This document shows positions 36,022 to 44,804 of a stretch of 64,000 bases of DNA, one piece after another. The notes below the pieces were generated by a model, which was not told where the DNA came from, ran no database searches, and was given only the letters and a program-made list of their open reading frames with translations. Each line of letters begins with the position of its first letter. Within the stretch, counting starts at the first letter, position 1. The stretch lies in NCBI GenBank assembly GCA_022360315.1, contig JAKSDA010000190.1, forward strand, positions 1-64,000. The letters run 5' to 3'. This DNA is from Pseudomonadota bacterium. GTDB taxonomy: Bacteria > Myxococcota_A > Polyangia > Haliangiales > Haliangiaceae. Made by a program: the position numbers and the translations under genes.

Positions 36022-36556
36022 TGTCGAGCGATTCTCAGTAGGTCGGCTGGAGGCGGGGACAGAATTCAGGTTCGGGAGCAGTGGATTCTGGCACAGGCAC
36101 GGTAGTCCTGGAAGCTCGATGGACCCACCGGCTGCCCTCCAGGCACAGTCTGACATCGCGCATTGAGAAGGCCGGACCAACAGTGAAACCTGCTCTCGGT
36201 CCCCACTACGCCAATACGTCTCGTACTACCCGGGTTGCTCTCCGTCTCGTACTACCCGGGTTGCCCTCACACAGACGACTACTTCACACTCGGTGCACCC
36301 GGTCGCTATCCACAACCCCTTGATATCCTAACTGGTTCAATAACCTCACAAAATACCCAATTTCTGACTCTCCTTGTGGATAAGTTGAGAATAGTCTGTG
36401 GGACTGTGGACAGCCTGAATCGAGTGGGTCAGGTTGAACCAGCGTTCCATTATCTCGAGCATGGTTCGAGGCTGTTTTCGCAGTGGTTATGCGAGATATG
36501 CTCGAGGGTCCTGGAACTTGCCATCGCGTTGCTGACACGGCCAGTATGCCACTACT
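36022..36556. other. Intergenic region with tandem repeat and DnaA-box-like sites
   Basis: 535 bp between the divergent AstA-like and pyrophosphatase genes. It holds a 26-bp direct repeat at 36217-36268 and an AT-richer patch at 36315-36410. In that patch are a perfect DnaA-type box tgtggataa (36375-36383) and two eight-of-nine matches, ctatccaca (36306-36314) and tgtggacag (36405-36413). No protein-coding potential is apparent. Confidence 0.5.
36217..36268. repeat. 26-bp tandem direct repeat
   Basis: Two head-to-tail copies of a 26-bp unit beginning cgtctcgtactacccgggtt, with one mismatch. Non-coding; roughly 340 bp upstream of the pyrophosphatase start. Confidence 0.9.
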
Positions 36557-37114
36557 GTGAATTTGCTCCATGAACTCCCTCTCCACGATGGAGCTGGCCA
36601 CCTTCAAATCGTGGTCGAGGTACCGCGAGGCAGCACGGTCAAGTACAAGTACGACGACCGCACCGGCTTGTTCGTCTGGTCGCGTGCCCTCCCACTTGGT
36701 GTTCATTATCCGTACGACTTCGGTTTTTTGCCGCAGACGCTCAGCGGAGACGGCGAGGGGTTGGACGCGCTGGTCTGGGCCGATGTGCCCAGCCATCCGG
36801 GCATCATCGTGCCGTGCCGGGCCATCGGAGCTCTTCGAGTCGAGCAACAGCGTCCCAACCAGCCGACCAAGCGCAACGATCGGTTGCTGGCCGTGCCGGT
36901 CAATGCGCACCGGCGCGGACAGGTCCAGGATGTAGGAGATATTGCCAGGCGCGTGCTCGACGAGATCGAGGCGTTTTTTGCCGCATCCCTGGCGCTCACC
37001 GGCAAGAATGTCCGGTTTTGCGGCTGGGCAGATGCCGTCGAAGCAGCCCGCATCATCGACGATTCTCACGCCCGCTACGTCGCGCGACCGACCGACGACG
37101 AGTCGGTCTCATAA
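36557..37114 (+). CDS. ppa: Divergent family I inorganic pyrophosphatase
   Basis: 185 residues resembling soluble family I pyrophosphatases: VVEVPRGSTVKYKYD, FVWSRALPLGVHYPYDFGFLPQT and SGDGEGLDALVWAD are clear. The signature usually D-G-D-P-x-D is here D-G-E-G-L-D. In the segment equivalent to MTDEAGEDAKLVAVP (here PTKRNDRLLAVP), residues that normally supply two more metal-binding aspartates appear to be Gln and Asn. Activity may be weakened or the metal site altered. The start is GTG at 36557; the next ATG codon is not in frame with the family domain. The gene is just upstream of the caspase-like gene. Confidence 0.8.
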   Translation: MNLLHELPLHDGAGHLQIVVEVPRGSTVKYKYDDRTGLFVWSRALPLGVHYPYDFGFLPQTLSGDGEGLDALVWADVPSHPGIIVPCRAIGALRVEQQRPNQPTKRNDRLLAVPVNAHRRGQVQDVGDIARRVLDEIEAFFAASLALTGKNVRFCGWADAVEAARIIDDSHARYVARPTDDESVS

Positions 37115-37140
37115 CGGGCATTTACGATCACCCGCGTGCT

Positions 37141-37190
37141 CGTGGAGACCGTGCCGTCTCACTGTCGTGGAAACTGTGCCGTCTCACTGT
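37141..37190. repeat. 25-bp tandem direct repeat upstream of the caspase-like gene
   Basis: Two adjacent 25-bp units (37141-37165 and 37166-37190), each cgtgga-a-c-gtgccgtctcactgt in outline, differing at two positions. They end right before tatact (37192-37197), a plausible -10 element 9 bp before the caspase-like ATG. They could be a tandem regulator site. Confidence 0.8.
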
Positions 37191-37206
37191 ATATACTCGT
37201 CGCGTG

Positions 37207-37977
37207 ATGAGCCAGGACGATCGCGACTGCCTCGCTGTATTGATCGCAGCGATCTGGCCGGGCGAGTCAGCCATGCACGACGATACGGCTGCCGTGTACA
37301 GAGCGCTGCGTCAGCGCGGAGTGACGGCCGATCAAATCTGGACCCTCGAGGGCTCGCTCAGTGCCGAGCTGGTGATGGCGTTTCTCGCCGCGGCGCAGAA
37401 ACACATTGCCGATTGGACCCGCGGCAACGTCTTTCTTTATTACAGTGGCCACGGTGCTTACATACCTGTTGACGCAACTTCCCCGACCCGTGCCAATCCC
37501 GCCATGAGGCTACGACCTGGCCGGGGACAATCTCCAGACCAATACCTGTTGTGGAGTGACGCACTGGCGACTCTATCGCTACCAAAAGGACTCCATCTCA
37601 CCGTATTACCCGATTGTTGACACAGCAATCTGCTCGCTGGCCGTGTGCCAGCTGAGACCACAGCATTCATCATGCAGGCCGAAAGCGGCGCCGAATTGGC
37701 TTGCCGGGCCAGAAATCACAATTTCGGCCAAACCATTGGGTCGCGCGGTGTCATTTCCCATTATGCAGCGCGGAGTCTGCCAACCTCGCAAAGTCCAGCG
37801 GAGTGGCTCGAAAATATCGATCAACTCGTTCGGGCCGACATCGCGACGGGCCTCTTGCCCGAGACTCACGCACCATCAATGCTGCTCGAATGCACATCGG
37901 CGGGTTCACTGCCCGGCACTCCTATCCCCAGCACACCCGACCGCACAACAGGCAAAGACGCTGAATCACGCACATGA
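37207..37977 (+). CDS. Caspase-like (C14) peptidase with in-frame UGA at the catalytic cysteine; candidate selenoprotein
   Basis: Read as one 256-residue protein through the UGA at 37618-37620 (codon 138). Before it: a caspase p20-like region with AVYRALRQRGVTADQIWTLEG and the catalytic histidine block NVFLYYSGHG (H82). Then LHLTVLPDC-UGA-HSNLLAGR, where homologues have LLDCCHSG; the UGA replaces the nucleophilic Cys, 56 residues after H82 as usual. After it the frame remains open for 118 codons and keeps caspase-like features (TAFIMQAESGAELA, GSRGVISHYAARSL, a downstream HAPSMLLEC). A SECIS-like hairpin follows the UGA. I infer selenocysteine; otherwise this is a nonsense pseudogene of 137 residues. 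No selA, selB, selC or selD is in the window. tatact at 37192 suggests a leaderless transcript; no Shine-Dalgarno is obvious. Confidence 0.75.
37633..37656 (+). promoter_or_regulatory. Candidate bacterial SECIS hairpin
   Basis: Immediately downstream of the in-frame UGA (37618-37620). Arms ctcgctggc (37633-37641) and gccagc plus gag (37647-37652 and 37654-37656) form nine base pairs with one bulged T (37653) and a five-base loop cgtgt (37642-37646). The loop starts 22 nt after the UGA and has G as its second base, meeting the known rules for bacterial selenocysteine insertion elements (loop about 16-37 nt away, G in loop position 1 or 2). It lies within the coding sequence. Confidence 0.6.
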
Positions 37978-38162
37978 ACCCGCAGTGGGAGTTTACTCCC
38001 CACCCCCTGGGGATCAATTGACCACCCGGGTGACTCATCGCATCCCGTGCGGTCCGCTGGGCCCCATCTGAACACAGCGCAATTACCGGTACTCAATAAG
38101 CATATACGTTGGCAGCCAGCTGGTTCGTCGCTTGGCGCGGTAGCTGCAGGCCGAGCTGTTCG

Positions 38163-38567
38163 ATGAACGGCCAAGTCGCCGAGGAGCGCCGCTGTGCGGA
38201 GCGCATCCCTCTGAGCATGCAGATCACCGTACACTTCACAGAAGGAGATTCGCGCTGGACCGAGACTGATGCCACACTGGTAGACCTCTCGTCTGATGGC
38301 ATGTTCATCCGATGTGATCGAATGCCCCGCAGTGGCCAGCACATCCTGGTCGGGCTTCTGCACCACAAACGCGGGCTTTGCGCGGCGTGGGGCCAAACAG
38401 TCCGATTCGATGGCTGGGGCGGATTTGCCGTGCAGTTCAAACGCATCAACCATCCACTTTCCGAGTTTGTGAGCGAGTTGGCCAACCTGGCCATAACCGA
38501 GCGAAATCAGCTCGTATCGAGCGCGATGGACGCACGCATATGGATCGATGCCAACGACCCTTTCTGA
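38163..38567 (+). CDS. PilZ-domain protein
   Basis: 134 residues. The single domain shows the PilZ outline: an arginine-rich start EERRCAERIPLSMQITVHF, then ATLVDLSSDGMFIRCD with the D-x-S-x-x-G element, GQHILVGLL, and TVRFDGWGGFAVQFKRI. PilZ proteins typically bind cyclic di-GMP, but the R-x-x-x-R is partly replaced here (RRCAER), so binding is likely but not certain. ATG 38163 is used because upstream codons lack similarity. A larger PilZ paralogue lies at 44.8 kb. Confidence 0.75.
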   Translation: MNGQVAEERRCAERIPLSMQITVHFTEGDSRWTETDATLVDLSSDGMFIRCDRMPRSGQHILVGLLHHKRGLCAAWGQTVRFDGWGGFAVQFKRINHPLSEFVSELANLAITERNQLVSSAMDARIWIDANDPF

Positions 38568-38856
38568 TCTTTGGCGACGACCGCGATGATTGCTGACCCA
38601 TGGAGAGCGACATCTGGTTAGCGCCCTTTCATAATTAGCTGCGGTGCCGGCCTAGCTTTGCTCGATGAGAGGCGTCCAAAGACGCGTGCGTCGGGGGAAC
38701 TAGGTCAGCTCCGCTGGCCCCAATACCCGATCCAGCCGGTTGGTTGTAGGATAATATGCATCGAAATACTGGCCAACCATACCTGGCGCTGGCACCGTGG
38801 TGGACGAGCAGAACACACCTATCATCGTATAGCTCGATTGTGGTATCCTGGGAGAT
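38568..38856. other. Intergenic region before the CotH gene
   Basis: About 290 bp with no gene and no clear repeat or hairpin; presumably carries the CotH promoter. Confidence 0.45.
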
Positions 38857-40500
38857 GTGCGTTTAGCTTACTCTCTCTGTCTTGGTGCTGTGATCGCTCT
38901 GGTGGGGTGTACCGGCACGATCCTCCGCGGTGAGAGCGGTGAGCCGTGCCTGGATATGGCCAACCAGGCTCCTGCAGCGCCGCTCATCGAAAACCCCACT
39001 GCCAACCGCATCGATGTAATTGCCGAGCAGCTTACGATTTCTTTATCTGCATTTTCAGACCCGGATGAATCTGATACTCATGCGGCCAGTGAGTTTGAAA
39101 TCTGGCTAGCTCCAAGCGGCGCGCCAGTGGTTCGGGTTTGGCAGGCCACGATCGAAGCTGCCGACAACCTGAGTACCGACAAACTCACTGCGGTCGCCCT
39201 GGCCGACGGCGTATTCGATAGTGGGAGCACGGGTCTGGAGCGGTGGACCAATCATATCGTGCGGGCGCGTTATCGCGACGCGAGCGGGACGTGTACGGCA
39301 TGGAGCGAATGGAGCGAGGCCCGCGCTTTTCGCACGGATGATGGGTCGAGCTATCTGTTCGAGCCCCAGCGCATCCATACATTCCACCTCGATATTCCGC
39401 CCGAGAGCTGGGACGCCATCGACGCCGAAGCTCGGCCGCCCGATTGCGTGCCGTACAAACGCAACTCATACCGCGGCACGCTGCGCTTCGAAGACCAGGT
39501 ATTCGAGAATGTCGGCATCCGGGCCAAGGGTGGCTGCGGATCGTCCAGGCACTTGAACGGCAAGAGCGCCTTCAAGGTCAATCTGTCCTGGGATGATCCC
39601 GAAGAGCCCGGATGCCCAGAAACCAGGCGTCTGCACGGCCTCAAGCGGTTCACTTTCAACAACATGGTGCAGGACAGCACGTTTATGCACGAGACGCTGG
39701 GATATATGTTCTACAAGCGCATGGGCGTTCCCACTCCGCGCACCTCCTATACCCGGCTTTACGTCAATGACCAGTTTTGGGGCATGTATCTCCATGTCGA
39801 GAGTCTCGATCGGCGTTTTGCCGCGCGCTGGTTCGAGAGCAACGATGGCATGATGTACGAGGGCACGTACTGGTGCGATCTGATTCCGGACAAGATCCCG
39901 CCCGATACGGACGGCTTGTATTGCTTTTCGCGCAAGTTTGGCACGTCCGCCTGCTCGACGCCCAGCGACTACAACCTCTTGGCCGAGCTCATTCAGGCCA
40001 TCGATGCGCTGCCCGATGGGCAATTTTACCCCGAGATCGAGCAGTTTTTCGAATTCGACACATTGCTCTCGTCATGGGCTGTGGACAGCATCATGGCGCA
40101 CTGGGACGGCTACGAATTCCGGATCATGAACAACTACCGGGTTTACTACGACCCGGGTACTTCGCGTTGGACTCTGATTCCAACCGGTATTGACCAGACC
40201 TTCAAGGGCGACCTGGAACCGTTCAACGTGGACGGGATTTTGGCCCGACGCTGTGTGCAGGAAGCCGACTGCGAAAAGGCTTTCGCCGACAAGCTGAGCC
40301 AGGCCATCGCGATCTTCGAAGAGATGTCGCTGGCCCGGCGCAGCGAGGAGCTGCGTGCGCAGATCATGGAACACGTCATGGAAGACCCGCGCAAAGAGGT
40401 CGGTTACAACGGGTTCATGTCTCGGGTGGACACCATGCTGCAATGGATCGACGATCGGCCGGCCCGCATGCGGCAACACCTGCGAGACCGCGGATTCTGA
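38857..40500 (+). CDS. CotH-family protein kinase-like lipoprotein
   Basis: 547 residues. A signal peptide with lipobox (SLCLGAVIALVGCTG) is followed by a fibronectin-like domain of about 130 residues, then a CotH domain: IHTFHLDIPPESWDAIDAEA, a glycine-rich IRAKGGCGSS, KSAFKVNLSWD, NNMVQDSTFMHETLGYMFY, RLYVNDQFWGMYLHVESLD, then IMAHWDGYEFRIMNNYRVYYD and TLIPTGIDQTF, which hold the metal-binding Asp/Asn residues. CotH proteins are atypical secreted protein kinases first seen in spore coats and common on surfaces of myxobacteria. The start at 38857 is a non-ATG codon (GTG) giving MRLAYSL. It is monocistronic here. Confidence 0.88.
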   Translation: MRLAYSLCLGAVIALVGCTGTILRGESGEPCLDMANQAPAAPLIENPTANRIDVIAEQLTISLSAFSDPDESDTHAASEFEIWLAPSGAPVVRVWQATIEAADNLSTDKLTAVALADGVFDSGSTGLERWTNHIVRARYRDASGTCTAWSEWSEARAFRTDDGSSYLFEPQRIHTFHLDIPPESWDAIDAEARPPDCVPYKRNSYRGTLRFEDQVFENVGIRAKGGCGSSRHLNGKSAFKVNLSWDDPEEPGCPETRRLHGLKRFTFNNMVQDSTFMHETLGYMFYKRMGVPTPRTSYTRLYVNDQFWGMYLHVESLDRRFAARWFESNDGMMYEGTYWCDLIPDKIPPDTDGLYCFSRKFGTSACSTPSDYNLLAELIQAIDALPDGQFYPEIEQFFEFDTLLSSWAVDSIMAHWDGYEFRIMNNYRVYYDPGTSRWTLIPTGIDQTFKGDLEPFNVDGILARRCVQEADCEKAFADKLSQAIAIFEEMSLARRSEELRAQIMEHVMEDPRKEVGYNGFMSRVDTMLQWIDDRPARMRQHLRDRGF

Positions 40501-40678
40501 CCTGAAAATCCTCCCCTGCGCTGAAAGGTTTCTTCTCGACAATCGAAACATCGTTTCGTCCAATCGACGTCCAGGCCGTACCCGTGGACATGTTCACTGA
40601 ACACGGCGCGTCTGGCGGAGATATAGCGCTCGAGCCTGGCGGCGAGCCGCTACACAGTGCGCTCAGTGTGCGGAGAAA

Positions 40679-41545
40679 TCAGGCCAGGGCTTCTCGGATC
40701 ATCCAGTACACGTAGACATACGGGCTCATGAACAGTACTGCGTCGATCCGGTCGAGTATGCCGCCGTGGCCGGGCAAAAGGGCGCCGGAATCCTTGACTC
40801 CGGTCGACCGCTTGAGCATCGACTCGACCAGATCGCCCATCTGGCCCAGGGCCGCACCCGGGACCGACAGGGCAACGACGTCGAACCACGACATATCTTC
40901 GATGACAAGGAGTTTGAGCGCCACGCCGCTGGCCGCTGACGCAGCCAGGCCACCGATCGCTCCGGCCCATGTCTTGCCCGGACTGACCGCCGGGTACAGC
41001 TTGCGCTTGCCCAAAAAACGCCCCGCGAAATACGCGCCAGTATCCCCAACCCACGTCACGACCAGGACAAAGACCACCAGATGACCACCATTGACCCCAA
41101 AATCGCGCTTGGTGAGGCCCAAAAACGATGCCAGCAATCCGATGTACACGATGCCGGTGATCGAATAAGCCAGCCGCGGCGCCACGGTCTGCATGTCGCC
41201 AAAGCGAAACAAGTAGTACAGCGAAATGGGCACCACCGCGATGATGACCACCAAAAGCGGCCCGCTCGCAGCCAGGGCAGGAGCCACAGCTGTCCCGGCC
41301 AGGGCACCGGGCGAAAGCCAGTACATGGCCGCCGCCGCCGCGATCCCCGCCGCCAGGCTGACCGTGCGGTCGGTCCTGTCATCGGGCAGTGTCATCGCGA
41401 AAAACTCGTGCAAGGCCAGAACTACGGCCACCATGACCAGCCCCCACATCGGCTCGGACCGATCCTGATAAATGATCAACAAGAGCACCGGCGCGGCAAC
41501 AACCGCGACGAGGACTCGAGAAGCGAGATTGCCCAGCTTGGCCAC
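40679..41545 (-). CDS. cdsA: Phosphatidate cytidylyltransferase
   Basis: Makes CDP-diacylglycerol from CTP and phosphatidic acid, the branch point of phospholipid synthesis, in the inner membrane. 288 residues with about eight transmembrane helices. The diagnostic C-terminal signature is complete: MLKRSTGVKDSGALLPGHGG followed by ILDRIDAVLF, preceded by VGDTGAYFAGRFLGK and the S-P-G-K-T-W segment. It follows uppS by 26 bp, the conserved uppS-cdsA order of bacterial envelope operons. Confidence 0.95.
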   Translation of the reverse strand: MAKLGNLASRVLVAVVAAPVLLLIIYQDRSEPMWGLVMVAVVLALHEFFAMTLPDDRTDRTVSLAAGIAAAAAMYWLSPGALAGTAVAPALAASGPLLVVIIAVVPISLYYLFRFGDMQTVAPRLAYSITGIVYIGLLASFLGLTKRDFGVNGGHLVVFVLVVTWVGDTGAYFAGRFLGKRKLYPAVSPGKTWAGAIGGLAASAASGVALKLLVIEDMSWFDVVALSVPGAALGQMGDLVESMLKRSTGVKDSGALLPGHGGILDRIDAVLFMSPYVYVYWMIREALA

Positions 41546-41571
41546 GAGGTGTTCCTCTCGGTTCCTTGAGA

Positions 41572-42429
41572 TCAGCTCCGCTTATCGGCGCGCTCTCTCA
41601 TCAGAGATCGTCCGTTCTCGTCAAGCTCTTGAGATTGGCCGGACCGCATGGCTCCTGGAGGCTTTGGCTCGAGATCGGATTCGAGCTGGATGATCTGTGG
41701 TCCGGTCAGCCCGAAGCGCCGCTCACGCTGGGCATAGATCTCCAGGGCATCGTAGAATTGCTGGCGGCGAAAGTCGGGCCACAGAGTGTCGGTAAAGACC
41801 AACTCGGCGTAGGCCAGCTCCCATAACATGAAGTTGGAAATCCGTTGCTCGCCGCTGGTCCGGATCAATAGATCGAGCGGCGGCAGCTCACTGGTCGGCA
41901 AGAAGCGATTGAACCGATCGACATTCACCTGGCCGGGGTCGATCTCCCCGGCCACCGCCGCTCGAGCCACCGCCCGAACCGCTCGGGCGATCGACTCGCG
42001 ACCTCCATAAGACAAAGCCAGGACCAGCCTCATGGATCGGTTGTCGGCCGAATCGGCAGCCAGCGCATCGAGCTCCTGGCGAACCTCGGCCGGCAGCCGT
42101 TCGACGTCGCCGAGCGACTGCAAGCGGATGTCGTTGTCCATGATCTCGGGCCGTTCGTCGATCAGGTACTCGCGCAAAAGCTCCATGAGTGCGGCAACTT
42201 CGCCAGCTGGTCGGGCCCAGTTCTGAGCCGAGAACGCATACAGGGTCAGGACCCGGATGCCGATCTGGCGGGCCGCCCGAACGATGTCCTTGACGCTGTC
42301 GGCGCCGATGCGATGGCCCTCGATGCGGTCGAAACCACGCTCTTGAGCCCACCGACCATTGCCGTCCATGATAATCCCGACATGGCGAGGCAAGCGCCGC
42401 GCAGCCGAGCCCTTCACGTCGTTGGACAT
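41572..42429 (-). CDS. uppS: Isoprenyl transferase (undecaprenyl diphosphate synthase)
   Basis: Condenses isopentenyl diphosphate units in cis to form the C55 lipid carrier for peptidoglycan. 285 residues: HVGIIMDGNGRWAQERGF holds the catalytic aspartate, TLYAFSAQNWARP and RTSGEQRISNFMLWELAYAE are the conserved substrate-binding segments, and LWPDF ends the domain. The C-terminal ~30 residues are an extra polar tail. It reads toward cdsA and is divergent from pspA. Confidence 0.95.
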   Translation of the reverse strand: MSNDVKGSAARRLPRHVGIIMDGNGRWAQERGFDRIEGHRIGADSVKDIVRAARQIGIRVLTLYAFSAQNWARPAGEVAALMELLREYLIDERPEIMDNDIRLQSLGDVERLPAEVRQELDALAADSADNRSMRLVLALSYGGRESIARAVRAVARAAVAGEIDPGQVNVDRFNRFLPTSELPPLDLLIRTSGEQRISNFMLWELAYAELVFTDTLWPDFRRQQFYDALEIYAQRERRFGLTGPQIIQLESDLEPKPPGAMRSGQSQELDENGRSLMRERADKRS

Positions 42430-42537
42430 GAGCTCTGGCGCATATCACGGGGGGCAGAACGTTGCAACAGACGGACACATCCCGTAGGCTTGCGACTGAA
42501 GAATTCGAGGCATATAGCACCACCAGCTGGGACCGAT

Positions 42538-43371
<834 letters not shown>

Positions 43372-43540
43372 TTACTTGCTTTTATAGTCTCCCAGCCAGC
43401 CCGGGCAGGCGGACTTGCTCGAGCGCCGTGTGGCGCGTGACTGTACCGAGTGTGAAAAACTCGATACAGGGGCAGAACGGCCGCCTCCAATTTCATTGTT
43501 TTAGCTGGCGGTTCGGATATTGCAGGCATAATAAAAAGAT

Positions 43541-44719
43541 ATGCGCTTTGTGATCTCCGCCATCGCACTCGCATCTGTTCTTGCCGGCAGTTCGAATGTT
43601 TCCGCCAACGAGCCTTCTGATCGCACGCCGGCTGATAGGATTGCGACGCCCAGGGTAACGGTTGTCGTCATCATGAACAAAAGCGGACAGGCGCTGCTTT
43701 GGGATGACGACGCTCGCGAATATATCGTCGTCCGGGTGGGTAGCCGACTCCGCCATTTCGAGGTCACATCGATCGAGCGCGATCAAGTCGTACTCACTCA
43801 TGCGCCGACCAGGCAGCATTTTGTCTTGCCTCGCACCTCCGATACTTCTGAGCTCAAGGGCCTGCACCGAGACAGGGGAGCCAAGGGGGCAGATGTCTCG
43901 GCACGGAATACCCAGCAGGGTTCTGAGCAGTCGGTGCGGCCGGGGAGCCGGCTATCCGATCGCTACAGCGCAGGCCAGATCGGGCCGAATCAGACCGGCC
44001 AGACAAAAGGCCTGGTCGATCCCTACGCGACGAAGCGGTTGAGTTCGACCACATCCTCCTCTGTCCTCGACCCCTATTCTGCGCGCTCGTCCCCTTCGCC
44101 AACTTCGACACTGCCGGAATCATCCAGGTCCGGCTCATCTTCTGTCAAGCCTGGTTCGTCCTCTGGCCGGACCGTGGTTGTGGACCCGTACAAGTCGTCG
44201 GCCCGGCCAGGACTGAACTCCAGCTCCGACGAGAAGGCAATTCTCGACCCCTACACCGTGCCGAATCGTACATTGCGGCCTTCTGTAGGACATGAGCTCC
44301 CCGCTCCATCGCCAGATATCTCGGGCCAGAATGCTCAGTCCGGCTCGGCATCTCATCCGGGCCAGGTTACTGCTGTCATTCGCTCCCAGCCAGGCAAGGG
44401 CAAAATCGGCGAGGAGCACCGCACCATCAGCCGCCGCGCGTTCGATACTGCCATCACCGATTTTAATACCCTCGCCGAGGAAGTCCAGGCGTCGTTCACC
44501 GCCGAGGGGGTGCGCATCGATCGGATCGATGCAAACTCGTTCGCGTATCGCATTGGTTTTCGCGCTGGCGACGTCGTACTCGGTATCGATGGTCACAAGC
44601 TTCGCGGCATAGACGATGCCGCGGCCATCTATGCCCGGCTAGTCGGCGCGAAAAAGTTCGCGGCTGTAGTCCGGCGAGGTGGAGATATGCTCGAGCTTCA
44701 CTATCGCTTTACCAACTAA
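43541..44719 (+). CDS. Secreted PDZ-domain (GspC-like) protein with DPY repeats
   Basis: 392 residues. A signal peptide (MRFVISAIALASVLAGSSNVSA) is followed by a GspC/HR-like domain of about 80 residues (VTVVVIMNKSGQALLWDDDA, FEVTSIERDQVVLTH). A Ser/Pro/Gly-rich linker of ~150 residues then carries four D-P-Y motifs (LVDPYA, VLDPYS, VVDPYK, ILDPYT) spaced 15-35 residues apart. The C-terminal ~100 residues are PDZ-like: VRIDRIDANSFAYRIGFRAGDVVLGIDG. GspC couples the outer and inner membrane parts of type II secretion; no other gsp gene is here, so a periplasmic scaffold is equally possible. Confidence 0.72.
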   Translation: MRFVISAIALASVLAGSSNVSANEPSDRTPADRIATPRVTVVVIMNKSGQALLWDDDAREYIVVRVGSRLRHFEVTSIERDQVVLTHAPTRQHFVLPRTSDTSELKGLHRDRGAKGADVSARNTQQGSEQSVRPGSRLSDRYSAGQIGPNQTGQTKGLVDPYATKRLSSTTSSSVLDPYSARSSPSPTSTLPESSRSGSSSVKPGSSSGRTVVVDPYKSSARPGLNSSSDEKAILDPYTVPNRTLRPSVGHELPAPSPDISGQNAQSGSASHPGQVTAVIRSQPGKGKIGEEHRTISRRAFDTAITDFNTLAEEVQASFTAEGVRIDRIDANSFAYRIGFRAGDVVLGIDGHKLRGIDDAAAIYARLVGAKKFAAVVRRGGDMLELHYRFTN

Positions 44720-44804
44720 CGGGCGGCCGCCTGCTTTTCGATTGAGGCGTCAGGAACTCGCTACCCACGGGTCAGGTACAGTAGAATCCTACTAGAGTAC
44801 TGTC

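Noticed and set aside
36022..36556. Chromosomal replication origin
   Set aside because: Only one perfect DnaA box and no origin-flanking genes; kept only as a weak finding.
37645..37977. A separate 110-residue gene starting at GTG 37645, downstream of the caspase-like frame
   Set aside because: It is in frame with the caspase-like gene and completes its fold; its own GTG lies inside the hairpin stem and has no ribosome-binding site, so it is better read as the C-terminal part of one protein.
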